Shown here one piece after another: positions 57,901 through 64,000 of a stretch of DNA of 64,000 nt; the first letter of the stretch is position 1, and the number at the start of each line of letters is the position of its first letter. The position numbers were made by a program, and so were the translations under genes. Below the pieces are notes generated by a model. It searched no databases, was not told the origin of the DNA, and saw nothing but the letters and a program-made list of their open reading frames with translations. Origin of the DNA: Pyrrhosoma nymphula (lineage: Eukaryota > Arthropoda > Insecta > Odonata > Coenagrionidae); NCBI GenBank assembly GCA_963573305.1, contig OY754336.1:1860001-1924000 (forward strand), given 5' to 3'.

Positions 57901-60524
57901 TTGAAATAAAACCCGTAATACTCCACATTCCTTGTATACTCTTACGTTTTTAACTCAAAGTAGGGACCGAATTTTTTCGTTTTTTCATGTTTGCAAAATT
58001 CTGGTGATTTTATTAGAAATTCATTAAAAATATGTTAGAAACAAAGTGCAGCAAGACCCTGGAAATTGCAAAACATTTGCCTGGAAAACCTGGAAAACTC
58101 AGGGAAAAAAGAAATTGAGATTCACCGGACACCCTGTTATTTAACTCAACTGTCACGGACTTCTTTCCCTTCCCACCTCCCCTATCTCTCCCCCTCCCCC
58201 ATACTCGCTTCAATGGTCGCGGACTTCACCTCCCCCACTCCTTCCACACCAATACCTTTCTTCCCTCTCCCACAACCCAACGTCATTGGTTCCCCATCCC
58301 TCTCTCCCTTTTTCTTCATTTTCGTATATATTCTAGGCTGTCATCCTTCCGATTCACTTACAACCTTGCGTTGCAAGTGATTTCTCCCTTCAGTTCGCTG
58401 AAGAGGGCCACCTTGTGGCCGAAATACGCGTATCCGACGCACACCCTCGTCTTTTCTTGTTTTTGTGCCATTTTTTTGACAACGCTCTTTTGAGCTAGAT
58501 TCTCCCAGAAGTTGGGCCCGTCTGAGTGTGTGAGTAAGTGAGTTCTTGAGTGCTTGTGAGTGTGTTTGTGTTCATAACCCAGGCATTCTTAGTTGGGTCC
58601 TATTAGCCCAGCAAAGAATCCCATTTTGGGTTGAGTGTGTGTGTGTGTTCATAACCCAGGCATCCTTAGCAGGGTCTCATCAGCCCAGCGATGTATCCCT
58701 ATTCCGGTTGATTGTGTGTGTCTGTGGTTGTCACTGGCGAGGAGGTAACATTCCCGTAAACCACCACAGGGGTTTTCTGGTCGAGAGGTTGTGGTAGGTC
58801 ACTGGCGTGGATTTCCCCCCATTTTTTCCCGCAAACCAACACAGCAATTGTGGAGTATTTTTGACGAGTAGTGCCAATTTATTACGGCCATTGGAGAATT
58901 TTATACCTTGTAACACAAAGCAGTAAGTTTTTTTCCCATAAGTGAATACCCTTTGGTACTGCAACAGCGTGAATGGAATGCTTTTCAGAGAAATTCAATT
59001 GTGGACGTTTTTTCTGGAATTTGTGCAACTTTAGGATGTTGCTATCTGTTAACGAATGATAACTTTGGAAAGTTGTAAATACCCTATAAACGCATGTATG
59101 AGGCACACCCCTCTTTTTATGCGTCGAAGTTGATGAAAAAATTTTGGGGTTTTTTCTTCTCCTATTGCGTGGTTTTGCGGGCCTAACTGCAAATTTTTGG
59201 CCATTATCATTCTGCTTGCGATATTCTCTTATAATTTACGCAGAATCTTTCATAGGCATATATAGACCTTGGAGGTAAGTATTCACTTGTAGCCTTAGCC
59301 CTACAATGCTTACATTGTTTATTGCCCTTTAGAATGAGTGGAGTAATTGATATTCATTAAAACAAAACAAATCTGATCTCGCTACAATTCCTGTTTAGTT
59401 GGTAAGTGCGGACATTCGTTCCGAGCTCTGATTTTTAAATCCGAATTCCCCCACCGTTTTCCTAATGCACAAGTCATAGTCGATGTGAGTTGCTTTGTTA
59501 ACAGAAGATTGAGAAATAAGGTGTTTAAGTTTGACTGCCATCGAATCAATGGTATTTGCGTAGTAATCCCCGAAAGTTGGACATAGCTTCTCGCGGTCCA
59601 AAAAATGGGTTTTTTTTTTCTTTTATCCCAAGAAACGAACTCTTATTATAGTTTCTTAAAAGTTTTCTTGTAATTGCTTAACTTGGAATGAAAGAAGCTA
59701 AATGTTGATGTTAATTTAATAAAAATTGGCTGAGCTGTTTTAGAGATATTGAGTCTCAAACTTAGGGTCACATACTTCTTGCGCCAACAGTAGTAAGCCT
59801 TTGTTGTGTGTAATTGCCATGCTTCAAGTTGAGAGTGATTTTGAGTTTCTCATTAATGTTTTTTTTTTAATCATTTCATTACGAACTTCATTTAGTAATT
59901 TAAAAAAAGCAAGGTATCTTGCTGCTACTTTACAACTTCTTACTAAGCCAATTTACCGGTCTCAACCCTATTAGATAGGCCAGCTCTTACTAACATTCCG
60001 GCACATGCGCTCCTTGAAGTAGCCAACCAACCTTCCAAATCCGTATCTTTTGTAACTCTAGTCTTTTTTGGGTAAGGTTACCACTTACGTAAGTACGGAT
60101 TTACGTAAGTCGAGGCATACGTAACTTAGGGACTGCCTGTAATTTGAAAAACAATAGATCACCATACACGTTATGTTTTGGGGAAGGAGTTAAATGAAGA
60201 CATGCCAATAACAGACCACACAATGCATTATAATCTCCTTGTAGTATTATATTATTTTTCTCCTGGAAAACCTGGAACACGGCTTGACTTTTAAAAATAG
60301 AAATCCATTGACCACAGTGAAAAAAATCAGTATGATTATGTGATTGGCATAAGTTTATCTTGATTGAGTTACATGTAGAGGATGTTTTGGTTCATTGTGT
60401 TAATGTCTTATTATTTCCATGATCAGGTGATCAGGGAGGAGGTGATCCTCGCCATGCCTCGGAGTACGACGGTGGGGGTCCACTGCATAAGAGATCTCGG
60501 CTGACGGAAGGATGGGCCACATAG
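30930..60524 (+). CDS. Mef2: Mef2, MADS-box transcription factor, 8 coding exons
   Basis: Nuclear DNA-binding activator of muscle and other differentiation genes; family members bind A/T-rich MEF2 sites as dimers. Coding exons are 30930-30983, 34059-34262, 37223-37381, 37516-37669, 37943-38154, 50869-51116, 51900-52177 and 60427-60524. They total 1407 nt, and every junction keeps phase with GT-AG borders, giving 468 residues. The MADS domain is about residues 1-57 (starts MGRKKIQISRITDERNRQ) and the MEF2 domain about 58-86. The HJURP-C-like segment with EYQLTPRTEAKYSKIDEEF follows in exon 3. LRVVIP is in exon 5, a His-rich tract at 348-364, the sumoylation motif IKSEPISP at 393-400, and the family C-terminus SRLTEGWAT at the end. 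The ATG has a good context (GCGACCATGG). The first two coding exons split the MADS box after RNRQ, as in other animal Mef2 genes (recalled, not checked). Additional alternative exons in introns 5 and 7 cannot be excluded. Confidence 0.97.
30984..34058 (+). other. Mef2 intron 1
   Basis: 3.1 kb. The first 300 bp continue the GC-rich block of the promoter-side exon, then the sequence becomes AT-rich. No repeat or gene recognised. Confidence 0.85.
34059..34262 (+). CDS. Mef2: Mef2 coding exon 2 (rest of MADS plus MEF2 domain)
   Basis: Encodes residues 19-86, with KAYELSVLCDCEIALIIF and [20 protein letters not shown], the dimerisation and cofactor surface. Acceptor TGCTTCCAG, donor GAG|GTGAGT, phase 0 at both ends. 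Residues differing from the commonest vertebrate sequence include FNKRKFGVM and SSSNKLYQY. Confidence 0.97.
34263..37222 (+). other. Mef2 intron 2
   Basis: 3.0 kb and AT-rich, holding one TIR element near its 5' end. The remainder has no recognisable feature. Confidence 0.85.
34388..35165. mobile_element. Non-autonomous TIR element (CCAGTCCCC ends)
   Basis: The left end CCAGTCCCCAAATAATGCTG and the right end, which is the inverse of CCAGTCCCCAATTGACACTG, form terminal inverted repeats. The inner parts also share ATTAG/AATTGA-like sequence. The ends resemble Tigger-type TIRs, but the target duplication is unclear because both flanks are TA-rich. Confidence 0.5.
37223..37381 (+). CDS. Mef2: Mef2 coding exon 3
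   Basis: Encodes residues 87-139, from ALNKKEHKNG to MMMQRNQLNGSR. Acceptor TTCCTTCAG, donor AGA|GTAAGA. The SEYQLTPRTEAKYSKIDEEF block is a strong family signature. Confidence 0.96.
37516..37669 (+). CDS. Mef2: Mef2 coding exon 4
   Basis: Residues 140-190 plus the first base of the next codon; starts VPMTQSNYSLPVSVP. It is Ser/Pro rich and begins the activation region. Acceptor TGCTTTCAG, donor ACAG|GTACAG, phase 1. The preceding intron is only 134 bp. Confidence 0.9.
37943..38154 (+). CDS. Mef2: Mef2 coding exon 5 (contains LRVVIP)
   Basis: Contributes VYTSGGILEISNGYPNSASP, a Gly/Ser/Pro-rich linker, then SSLRVVIPAPQGGMSGDD. The LRVVIP motif is conserved in animal MEF2 proteins. Acceptor TTTCTTTTAG completes the codon opened by exon 4; donor GAT|GTAAGT, phase 0. 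Confidence 0.95.
38894..39075. mobile_element. Palindromic element with hammerhead-like core
   Basis: About 80-bp inverted arms (38894-38974 and 38992-39075) surround a short centre. On the + strand 38996-39026 reads CTGATGA, extra T, GGTGT-TGT-ACACT stem-loop, GAAA, CCGGT, C. The left arm carries the same motif on the - strand. This is the terminal arrangement of Penelope-like elements without the coding part. Confidence 0.6.
40549..40893 (-). other. Unassigned 114-codon open frame
   Basis: The open frame has a Lys/Glu-rich first half and a Cys/His cluster near its end (VCCRCHARFCRHQYLC). I do not recognise the family. The flank at 40420-40545 is GC-richer than the rest of the intron, which suggests a transposon or retroposed fragment. 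It may be chance. Confidence 0.2.
41650..44394 (-). pseudogene. piggyBac transposase, broken
   Basis: From right to left: an acidic N-terminus (44394-44212, SDFESDLTVGVPDEESEDVE); a segment with FLHFSNNENY and YKMLNEKFSHI (43956-43708); and WRQYIPMKTARFGIAIFVLC (about 43680-43600), a core block of the DDD domain. After the 1.07 kb insertion come WWTGMKKVMVLSTVNG and KPKVVIDFNHTMGSVDRIDQ (42305-41926). A C-terminal Cys-rich finger (CAVCSRKRG, CLDCNVGQC; about 41790-41670) closes it. Frameshifts, stops and the insertion make it non-functional. Confidence 0.88.
42317..43390. mobile_element. TA-flanked MITE, CCGTATAAAC termini
   Basis: 28-bp terminal inverted repeats start CCGTATAAACGCGTGTAAGA and differ by one base between ends. 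Both are flanked by TA (42315-42316 and 43391-43392), as for Tc1/mariner/pogo-type transposition. An extra internal copy of the repeat at 43315-43331 pairs with the right end at 43363-43379. No transposase inside. It splits the piggyBac transposase. Confidence 0.85.
44658..46875. mobile_element. TIR element rich in AGCTCC/GAGCT repeats
   Basis: The ends are GGGGCCTAATTCTGTAACTC at left and its exact inverse at right, with identity continuing into CGTAGCTCCGGAGCTA (about 37 bp). Both subterminal regions (44680-44770 and 46660-46865) are packed with AGCTCC/GGAGCT motifs. No transposase and no clear target duplication; superfamily unassigned. Confidence 0.75.
47166..48943. mobile_element. hAT-like non-autonomous element with AAAAAGTC subterminal repeats
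   Basis: Terminal repeats TAGAGCGCGGAAAAA-GTC (47166 onward, and inverted at 48943) are flanked by an 8-bp duplication, TTCATGAC/TTCATGAG, with one mismatch. About five AAAAAGTC-type motifs lie within 100 bp of the left end and about seven near the right end. The 1778 bp interior lacks a transposase. Confidence 0.8.
48285..48560 (+). repeat. Possible SINE nested in the hAT-like element
   Basis: A B-box-like GGGTTCAAATA at 48326 sits after a stretch with tRNA-like spacing. A body with CTCACCTATCCAAACCAACC and GGGTTGAAGCACTGAGTGAG follows. Stem pairing is poor. Confidence 0.3.
49297..49388. mobile_element. Inverted repeat with hammerhead-like core
   Basis: Arms 49297-49338 and 49347-49388 (42 bp) are imperfect inverses. 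On the - strand, 49303-49333 reads CTGATGA, extra T, GGCTC-TGC-GAGCC stem-loop, GAAA, CGCGT, T. Flanking GTAC on both sides can pair as a short stem I. The right arm is a decayed copy with the core mutated. Confidence 0.6.
50473..50566. repeat. 47-bp-arm palindrome without spacer
   Basis: Left arm 50473-50519 and right arm 50520-50566 are near-perfect inverses centred on AAGCTT. It is 300 bp upstream of Mef2 exon 6. Confidence 0.8.
50869..51116 (+). CDS. Mef2: Mef2 coding exon 6 (activation region)
   Basis: Starts GVSARSPSSLSTPVVALQTT after acceptor GGGTATATTTCAG. The Ser/Pro/Leu-rich segment resembles the LATPVVS region of other MEF2 proteins. The donor is chosen as TCTGG|GTTAGT because only a phase-2 end keeps exon 7 in frame. 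A later CAG|GTATCC at 51156 would shift the frame. Confidence 0.88.
51117..51899 (+). other. Mef2 intron 6
   Basis: 783 bp, AT-rich, no feature seen besides the splice sites. Confidence 0.85.
51900..52177 (+). CDS. Mef2: Mef2 coding exon 7 (His tract, sumoylation motif)
   Basis: Acceptor CTCGAGCAG, phase 2. Encodes 12 His in 17 residues (348-364), Ser/Gly/Pro-rich sequence, then IKSEPISPPRD. That block fits the psi-K-x-E-x-x-S-P phosphorylation-dependent sumoylation consensus known from MEF2A. It ends LTPTPG with donor CCTG|GTAAGT, phase 1. The upstream GAGCAG allows a NAGNAG choice that adds one serine. Confidence 0.93.
52178..52372 (+). other. Mef2 intron 7, 5' end
   Basis: Start of the 8.2 kb intron; no feature before the inverted-repeat element. 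Confidence 0.8.
52373..54166. mobile_element. Inverted-repeat (fold-back) element, arms of about 320 bp
   Basis: Left arm 52373-52825 and right arm 53846-54166 are clear reverse complements (start ACAAGGAGACATCGCGTGAA, end at GCCGAGAGGC), separated by about 1.0 kb of unrelated sequence. The left arm is 132 bp longer because of one insertion at 52531-52662. There is no coding capacity. It is either one fold-back element or two inverted copies of one repeat. Confidence 0.85.
52531..52662 (+). repeat. tRNA-like insertion present in one arm only
   Basis: The 132-bp segment carries a leucine/serine-type tRNA-like sequence (A-box GTGGCCGAGCGG, B-box GGTTCGAATCC at about 52612-52622). The acceptor ends do not pair and the anticodon stem is broken, so it is a SINE head or tRNA pseudogene. 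The right arm joins its flanks directly (AAATCCTT then CACTGTAC). Confidence 0.65.
54840..56602 (+). pseudogene. Penelope-like reverse transcriptase with GIY-YIG endonuclease, frameshifted
   Basis: The first part (to 55290) has RLYCLPKIHKNGCPMRPIVS, the early RT motif. After a frame change near 55250-55290 and one in-frame TAG near 55380, the main frame (55391-56602, 403 codons) holds VSFDVSNLFPSVP (motif A), GTAMGNSLSPSLANVF (motif B) and LRYVDDILAIF (motif C). The C-terminal GIY-YIG endonuclease follows, with SGIYQISC, SYVGETCRNIKTRFKEH and the HLLNAGHE block. The domain order is that of endonuclease-positive Penelope-like elements. The 5' coding region is missing, so this copy is inactive although otherwise well preserved. 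Confidence 0.93.
56673..56691 (+). repeat. 19-C homopolymer
   Basis: Run of 19 C in the Penelope 3' tail; its length is likely variable and error-prone in sequencing. Confidence 0.9.
56748..58136. mobile_element. Non-autonomous TIR element (CAGGGTGTCCGG ends)
   Basis: CAGGGTGTCCGG at 56748 and its inverse ending at 58136, both flanked by TTATT (56743-56747 and 58137-58141). Subterminal repeats of CTGGAAAACTCAGGGA type occur several times near both ends, like the CCTGGAAAA/CAGGGAATT repeats dispersed in many invertebrate genomes. No transposase; superfamily uncertain. Confidence 0.75.
58398..58434 (+). ncRNA. Hammerhead-like ribozyme motif in Penelope terminus
   Basis: CTGAAGA (58398-58404), extra G, GGCCAC-CTT-GTGGCC stem-loop, GAAA (58421-58424), then TACGCGTAT and C. 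This matches a hammerhead core with a minimal palindromic stem III, except for one extra base before stem II. Self-cleavage is not shown. Confidence 0.55.
58562..58720 (+). repeat. Two tandem units of about 77 bp
   Basis: GTGTTCATAACCCAGGCAT starts at 58568 and again at 58645, each followed by an AGCCCAGC-containing unit. It lies between the Penelope terminus and the inverted 5' fragment. Confidence 0.65.
58866..59075 (-). mobile_element. Inverted Penelope 5' fragment
   Basis: 58871-58913 is the inverse of 54898-54940 in the Penelope element, with few differences. Sequence to its right shares no further obvious identity. This is an adjoining, oppositely oriented copy fragment. Confidence 0.55.
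59081..59790. mobile_element. Second copy of the CCGTATAAAC MITE, right end decayed
   Basis: Starts ACCCTATAAACGC and follows the 42317 copy closely (shared CTCTTTTTATGCGTCGAAGT, CTTGCGATATTCTCTTATAA and CATAGGCATATATAGACC). It rejoins it later (GAGATATTGAGTCTCAAACT). The right TIR is not recognisable. Same orientation as the first copy. Confidence 0.75.
59791..60426 (+). other. Mef2 intron 7, 3' end
   Basis: No repeat recognised; leads into the exon 8 acceptor. Confidence 0.7.
60427..60524 (+). CDS. Mef2: Mef2 coding exon 8 (C-terminus and stop)
   Basis: Acceptor CATGATCAG after an 8.2 kb intron. Encodes GDQGGGDPRHASEYDGGG, then PLHKRSRLTEGWAT and TAG at 60522-60524. The last nine residues match the RLSEGWAT end of vertebrate MEF2 proteins closely, which fixes the end of the gene. 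Confidence 0.94.
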
Positions 60525-63053
60525 TGAGATGGGATAATTTTTCCTTTGGTGGGAACTGAACTTTGCCGGGTGGGTGCAACTGGGATGGCCACAGACAGTG
60601 TCCTTGCAGCACTGGTGCATAGACACGTGCACCCTGTGTTCCAGCATCCCTCTTGTTAGAAATAAGGGAGGCATTTTATTAGTGATGTGGAAGTGTAAAA
60701 TATATATGCCCTGATAGTAACATTCTCCCTCTCATCTCTACACATCAAGATGCGTGCCCCACTCAGGAACACTTGTTTTTAAGATGGTTTTTACACAAAG
60801 GAAGTTGTGTGAAGTATCCATGAAGACAGTTTTTGGTGAATGGATAGATTTGAAAAAAGTCAATGAAATGTGATACATGTTTGATATCACCTAATAAGGT
60901 TTTAAAAAAAACATAGTGCCTCGAACTCTGTTACCCATTTTTCTGTGAAAAAAAAACTTCATCATATTCCCACCGTCCCAGATGCCCAATTAACATCGTG
61001 TAGAAAACATAATCAAAATTATAGGACTATTCTCCTAGATATTTTTGTTATTGAGAACTGGTCACATCATGTTTGAAGGATTTTCTCGAGAAATGTGAGT
61101 CTACTGATTGGTGCTTCGGTGGGAATTGTGGGTAGCAGGAGAACCGTCCACCCCTTGGCATTGTGAACTCATCTGATGTATGTGGTGTTCAAGGACAGCC
61201 ATGTGTCATGGAATTTGACCGTCTCTTCTATGTGACGTCAATAAATAATAGTGTGTCTTTGACAGCCAGTACACGTAAATGTACATTGTAGGATGTTTAC
61301 TAATCCATTGTATGATTTGGAGTTTGTGAAGTCATTACATTTTATCTTTGGTTGGGTGTTATCTAGGTCAGTCTGTTTGATTGAAATTTTCTACGTTAGC
61401 TTTGATAAGATAAAAAAAGTCTTAGTTTTGCAGTTTTGAATCATGTTCCGTTTGTGGCTGAATTACCTTTGTTTGATATTTTGTGTAGGCCAATGGGGAG
61501 AGGTAATTTGCAAGGAGTCAAGCTATCCTACTTGTGCATCAGGACTCAGTGACAGAAACTATGTTGCTCATGTGCTTCTGGTTGCTTTTGCTAAGAAAAA
61601 CTGTACTTAACTCTGATTTGTTTTTTTTTCTCTTCACTGTTGTAAATGAAGTACTTGTATTTTTGTTTTGTGTAACATATGCTTTTTTCTGAGGTGCTTA
61701 TTGTTCCCATCCTTTTGAGAAGAATGGAACTATGTCATATACTCTCCCTCTTTTCTGATCTCGGAGGAGAAAGTACCAAAGTGTGGATAGTTCACCTCGA
61801 CATGTAGTGATCAGTCAGTCCTTCAGAGTCTGAAATGTTGTTTTGTAGATACTATATAAATATATATATATATACTTATATATTCACAAAAGATATAGTA
61901 TACAGAAAGAGAGAAAACTATCTTAATTACTTTTGAATTGATATAAAAAGAAAGAGAAAATGTTAACACTTTTGTACTCTCCCTTTGTGTGTGCAAAATG
62001 CTGCACGTGTGGTCACTCCTCGGTAGTATTGATCACCAGAGGAAGATCTATTTTGATAAAGAGTGAAATTAAGTACATTCCCCCTTTTCTTGTATTCACA
62101 GTCCCCCATCAGTCCATCCTGGAAATCTTTCACTGGCTTGTATTGTTGTTGATGTTAATGCATGGCTGTGGCTTGAGAGGAGGGCCCAAGTTTGTTGTTC
62201 TGTCTGCCCTATCTCCCACTGCATGTCAACCCATTTCCCCTAGGCAGTGGGTCAGCTAGGACAAGAATGGGCCCATCCATTTGTGTTGATGACCTTGTCT
62301 GGTCGAAAGTTTTAATGGTGACCGGTGTGGTATTGGTGATATATAACCCTGAAAGCTTGATGAACGCTGATTTATACCTATGCCCTACCCCTCCCTCCTT
62401 TCCTCTTACTTCCACACCTCTCCACAACGTCTGCATATCAACCTTTCTTTCAGTATTTGTAAATAAGTCGACTTACATTGTGGTGACGTGGAAACCAAGA
62501 AGTAAGGCTTTATTGGTGTTACTCAAAATGTTCAGTAGCTGTTGTCATTTCTTTTAATTGTCATCTATGTGTGAGCTGTCTAATCTCATTTCACTTTGAT
62601 TGGAATAATTTGAATTAGAGTTTTACGTAAAAGTGTTTTGTTTTCATGATATTAATTTAAATCATAGAAAGTTTGAGAATTGTGTTGTTATTTTTAATGT
62701 ATCTAGACCTTTATCCAAGTGATGTGTTGGTGCTTAAGTATCACTTATAGATGACAGAGGGAGTAATATTTTTGATCACACATGGGAAAGCTTTCCGTGT
62801 TCACAGTGCATCACATTAGGTTGCAACCATGTGCCCCTCACCTCGTTACTGTGTGTGAATGTTTGAGAGTTTGTATGTATGTTTGTGGTTCAGAGAATGT
62901 CTCTAATGAGCTTAAAAGCAGGTGGCGTCAATGGGTGTCACTGGCATCCGTCTCTTTAAAAATTAACCATTTCCAAGACTGCAAAATGGCACAATCTTGA
63001 TGCCCTGTACCTAGTATAAAAACCTTTTAAGGTGTTCATTCTTCTAAAATAAA
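60525..63053 (+). other. Mef2 3' UTR (extent estimated)
   Basis: No other gene is recognisable after the Mef2 stop. AATAAA occurs at 61240-61245 and again at 63048-63053, giving possible short (about 0.7 kb) and long (about 2.5 kb) 3' UTRs. A TA microsatellite lies near 61857-61876. Which signal is used cannot be decided from sequence. Confidence 0.5.
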
Positions 63054-64000
63054 TATATATTCATGTAAAACTACTATTTTAAATATGCACTTTCATAAAG
63101 TCAGCAAGAAGTCACATTTCAAAAGTTGTTGGCTTGACAAAAAAAAGGCACACACTTTCTAGTTGATCCAGCAGTAGGTGTGCTGGCACACTTTGTCCAC
63201 AGTTATTGCTAAACAATGTGCTCTTCACATTTCTACTGTAGGATTGCCTTACTCTGAGTGCCTCCTGTGTGTGTGCTCGAAAAGATTGAAAGCTTTTTAA
63301 CTTGTGGATTTTGCACAAATTACCTATGCATACCGTCTTCATCCTCTTAATGATGCTCTGTGCCTTCGTAATCACTCTTGTGTTCCTCACCGAAAAGAAA
63401 AAGGCAATCAAAATTCCAGACCATTTTATGAAGCACAAAACAGGTCAGACTGACTCTGCTATGTAATCTGTCCAAAGTAAGGTGGGAAAATGTCCTGTGG
63501 TTAATATATGATAGAAGTTTAGAGAAAAATATAGTGTCCTATTTTACCTAATGCATCTGCCTTCCTCCAGTGAAATGCTCTGCTTCTGTGAATACAACAT
63601 GTGTGCTTTGTCTTCCATAGAAATGGAGATGGTACCTGTTTTTATCAGTAGTCTTGCTGTCAACCACTGTTTAACATCCATTGACACTTGCAGGAATGCC
63701 TATGTAATACTCATATTAGTAAATTTGCTGGAAAGCTTGTAGTGTGATCAAGGGAAAGACCAAAGCTGGGCAGAGTTTGCATATATAGATGACAAAAATG
63801 GTTGATATGTGATTGTTTAAAGAATTAAAAGTGCAATATTATTTTCATTGTTTCAAGCCAAAATTTACCACGTTGAAATGCTTTTAGAATTCGATCTTGT
63901 TCAATTTTGGGCTGTTCATTTACATTTGAACACTGATAGTTTGCATTGTTGAACTTTTATTCACTGTTGGCTGCGCGCAGCATGTTTTTGTGATGGAAAT
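63054..64000. other. Downstream of Mef2; no gene seen
   Basis: Open frames of 60-108 codons (63112-63438 on -, 63551-63742 on +) show no family signature. Mef2 transcripts might extend here. Confidence 0.4.

Larger units (their letters stand above)
54780..58500 (+). mobile_element. Penelope-like retroelement, 5'-truncated
   Basis: Contains the RT plus GIY-YIG pseudogene (54840-56602), a C-rich 3' tail with a 19-C run and repeated GGACTTCAC units, and an LTR-like end with a hammerhead-like motif at 58398-58434. A TIR element (56748-58136) sits in the tail. A 43-bp stretch at 54898-54940 recurs inverted at 58871-58913, suggesting an adjoining inverted copy of the 5' part. Confidence 0.8.

Noticed and set aside
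63112..63438. 108-codon open frame on the - strand downstream of Mef2
   Set aside because: No recognisable domain and within likely 3' UTR or flanking DNA.
1..64000. CRISPR arrays, operons, prophage or bacterial features
   Set aside because: No regularly spaced repeats and no prokaryotic gene layout; the window has spliced eukaryotic coding exons and animal transposons.

Overview
This is a eukaryotic window from an arthropod, most likely an insect. It holds one recognisable host gene, the MADS-box transcription factor Mef2, on the + strand, set among transposable-element relics. The organism call is inferred from the insect-like Mef2 protein, the GT-AG introns of 0.1-13 kb, and the mix of Penelope-like, piggyBac, pogo, Harbinger, hAT-like, LINE and tRNA-SINE remnants. 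I cannot name the species.

Region 1-30.7 kb lies upstream of the Mef2 coding sequence and contains no protein-coding gene I can support. It alternates between AT-rich DNA and GC-rich, CpG-dense, pyrimidine/purine-skewed islands (about 0.64-3.16, 6.24-6.76, 7.0-8.33, 10.5-11.1, 14.4-15.2, 19.95-20.65, 21.5-22.6 and 23.0-23.95 kb). The long open frames there are by-products of stop-poor composition. Embedded are two LINE tails, a 0.2 kb palindrome with a hammerhead-like core, a pogo transposase relic with a PHD-like zinc finger (17.05-19.18 kb), a TTA-flanked Harbinger relic (26.37-28.62 kb), several tRNA-derived SINE pieces and a snap-back repeat (30.18-30.30 kb).

Region 30.7-60.5 kb is Mef2. 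A 5' UTR/first coding exon is followed by seven further coding exons. The eight coding segments sum to 1407 nt, all phases agree, and they give a 468-residue protein running from MGRKK to the conserved C-terminus SRLTEGWAT. The protein has the MADS and MEF2 domains, the LRVVIP motif, a phosphorylation-dependent sumoylation motif (IKSEPISP) and an unusual histidine-rich tract. Two long introns carry most of the mobile DNA. Intron 5 (38155-50868) holds a piggyBac element of about 7.9 kb, broken by three separate TIR elements nested inside it. Intron 7 (52178-60426) holds an inverted-repeat element with a tRNA-like insertion in only one arm, a Penelope-like retroelement (RT plus GIY-YIG) with one frameshift and one stop, a TIR element inside its 3' tail, and a second copy of one of the MITEs.

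Region 60.5-64.0 kb is the Mef2 3' UTR and downstream sequence, with polyadenylation signals at 61240 and 63048.

The most notable non-gene signal is one RNA-like architecture found at four separate loci: CTGA(A/T)GA, one extra nucleotide, a 5-6 bp stem with a triloop, GAAA, then a short self-complementary stem. It matches the hammerhead ribozymes known from Penelope-like elements, except for the consistently present extra nucleotide.
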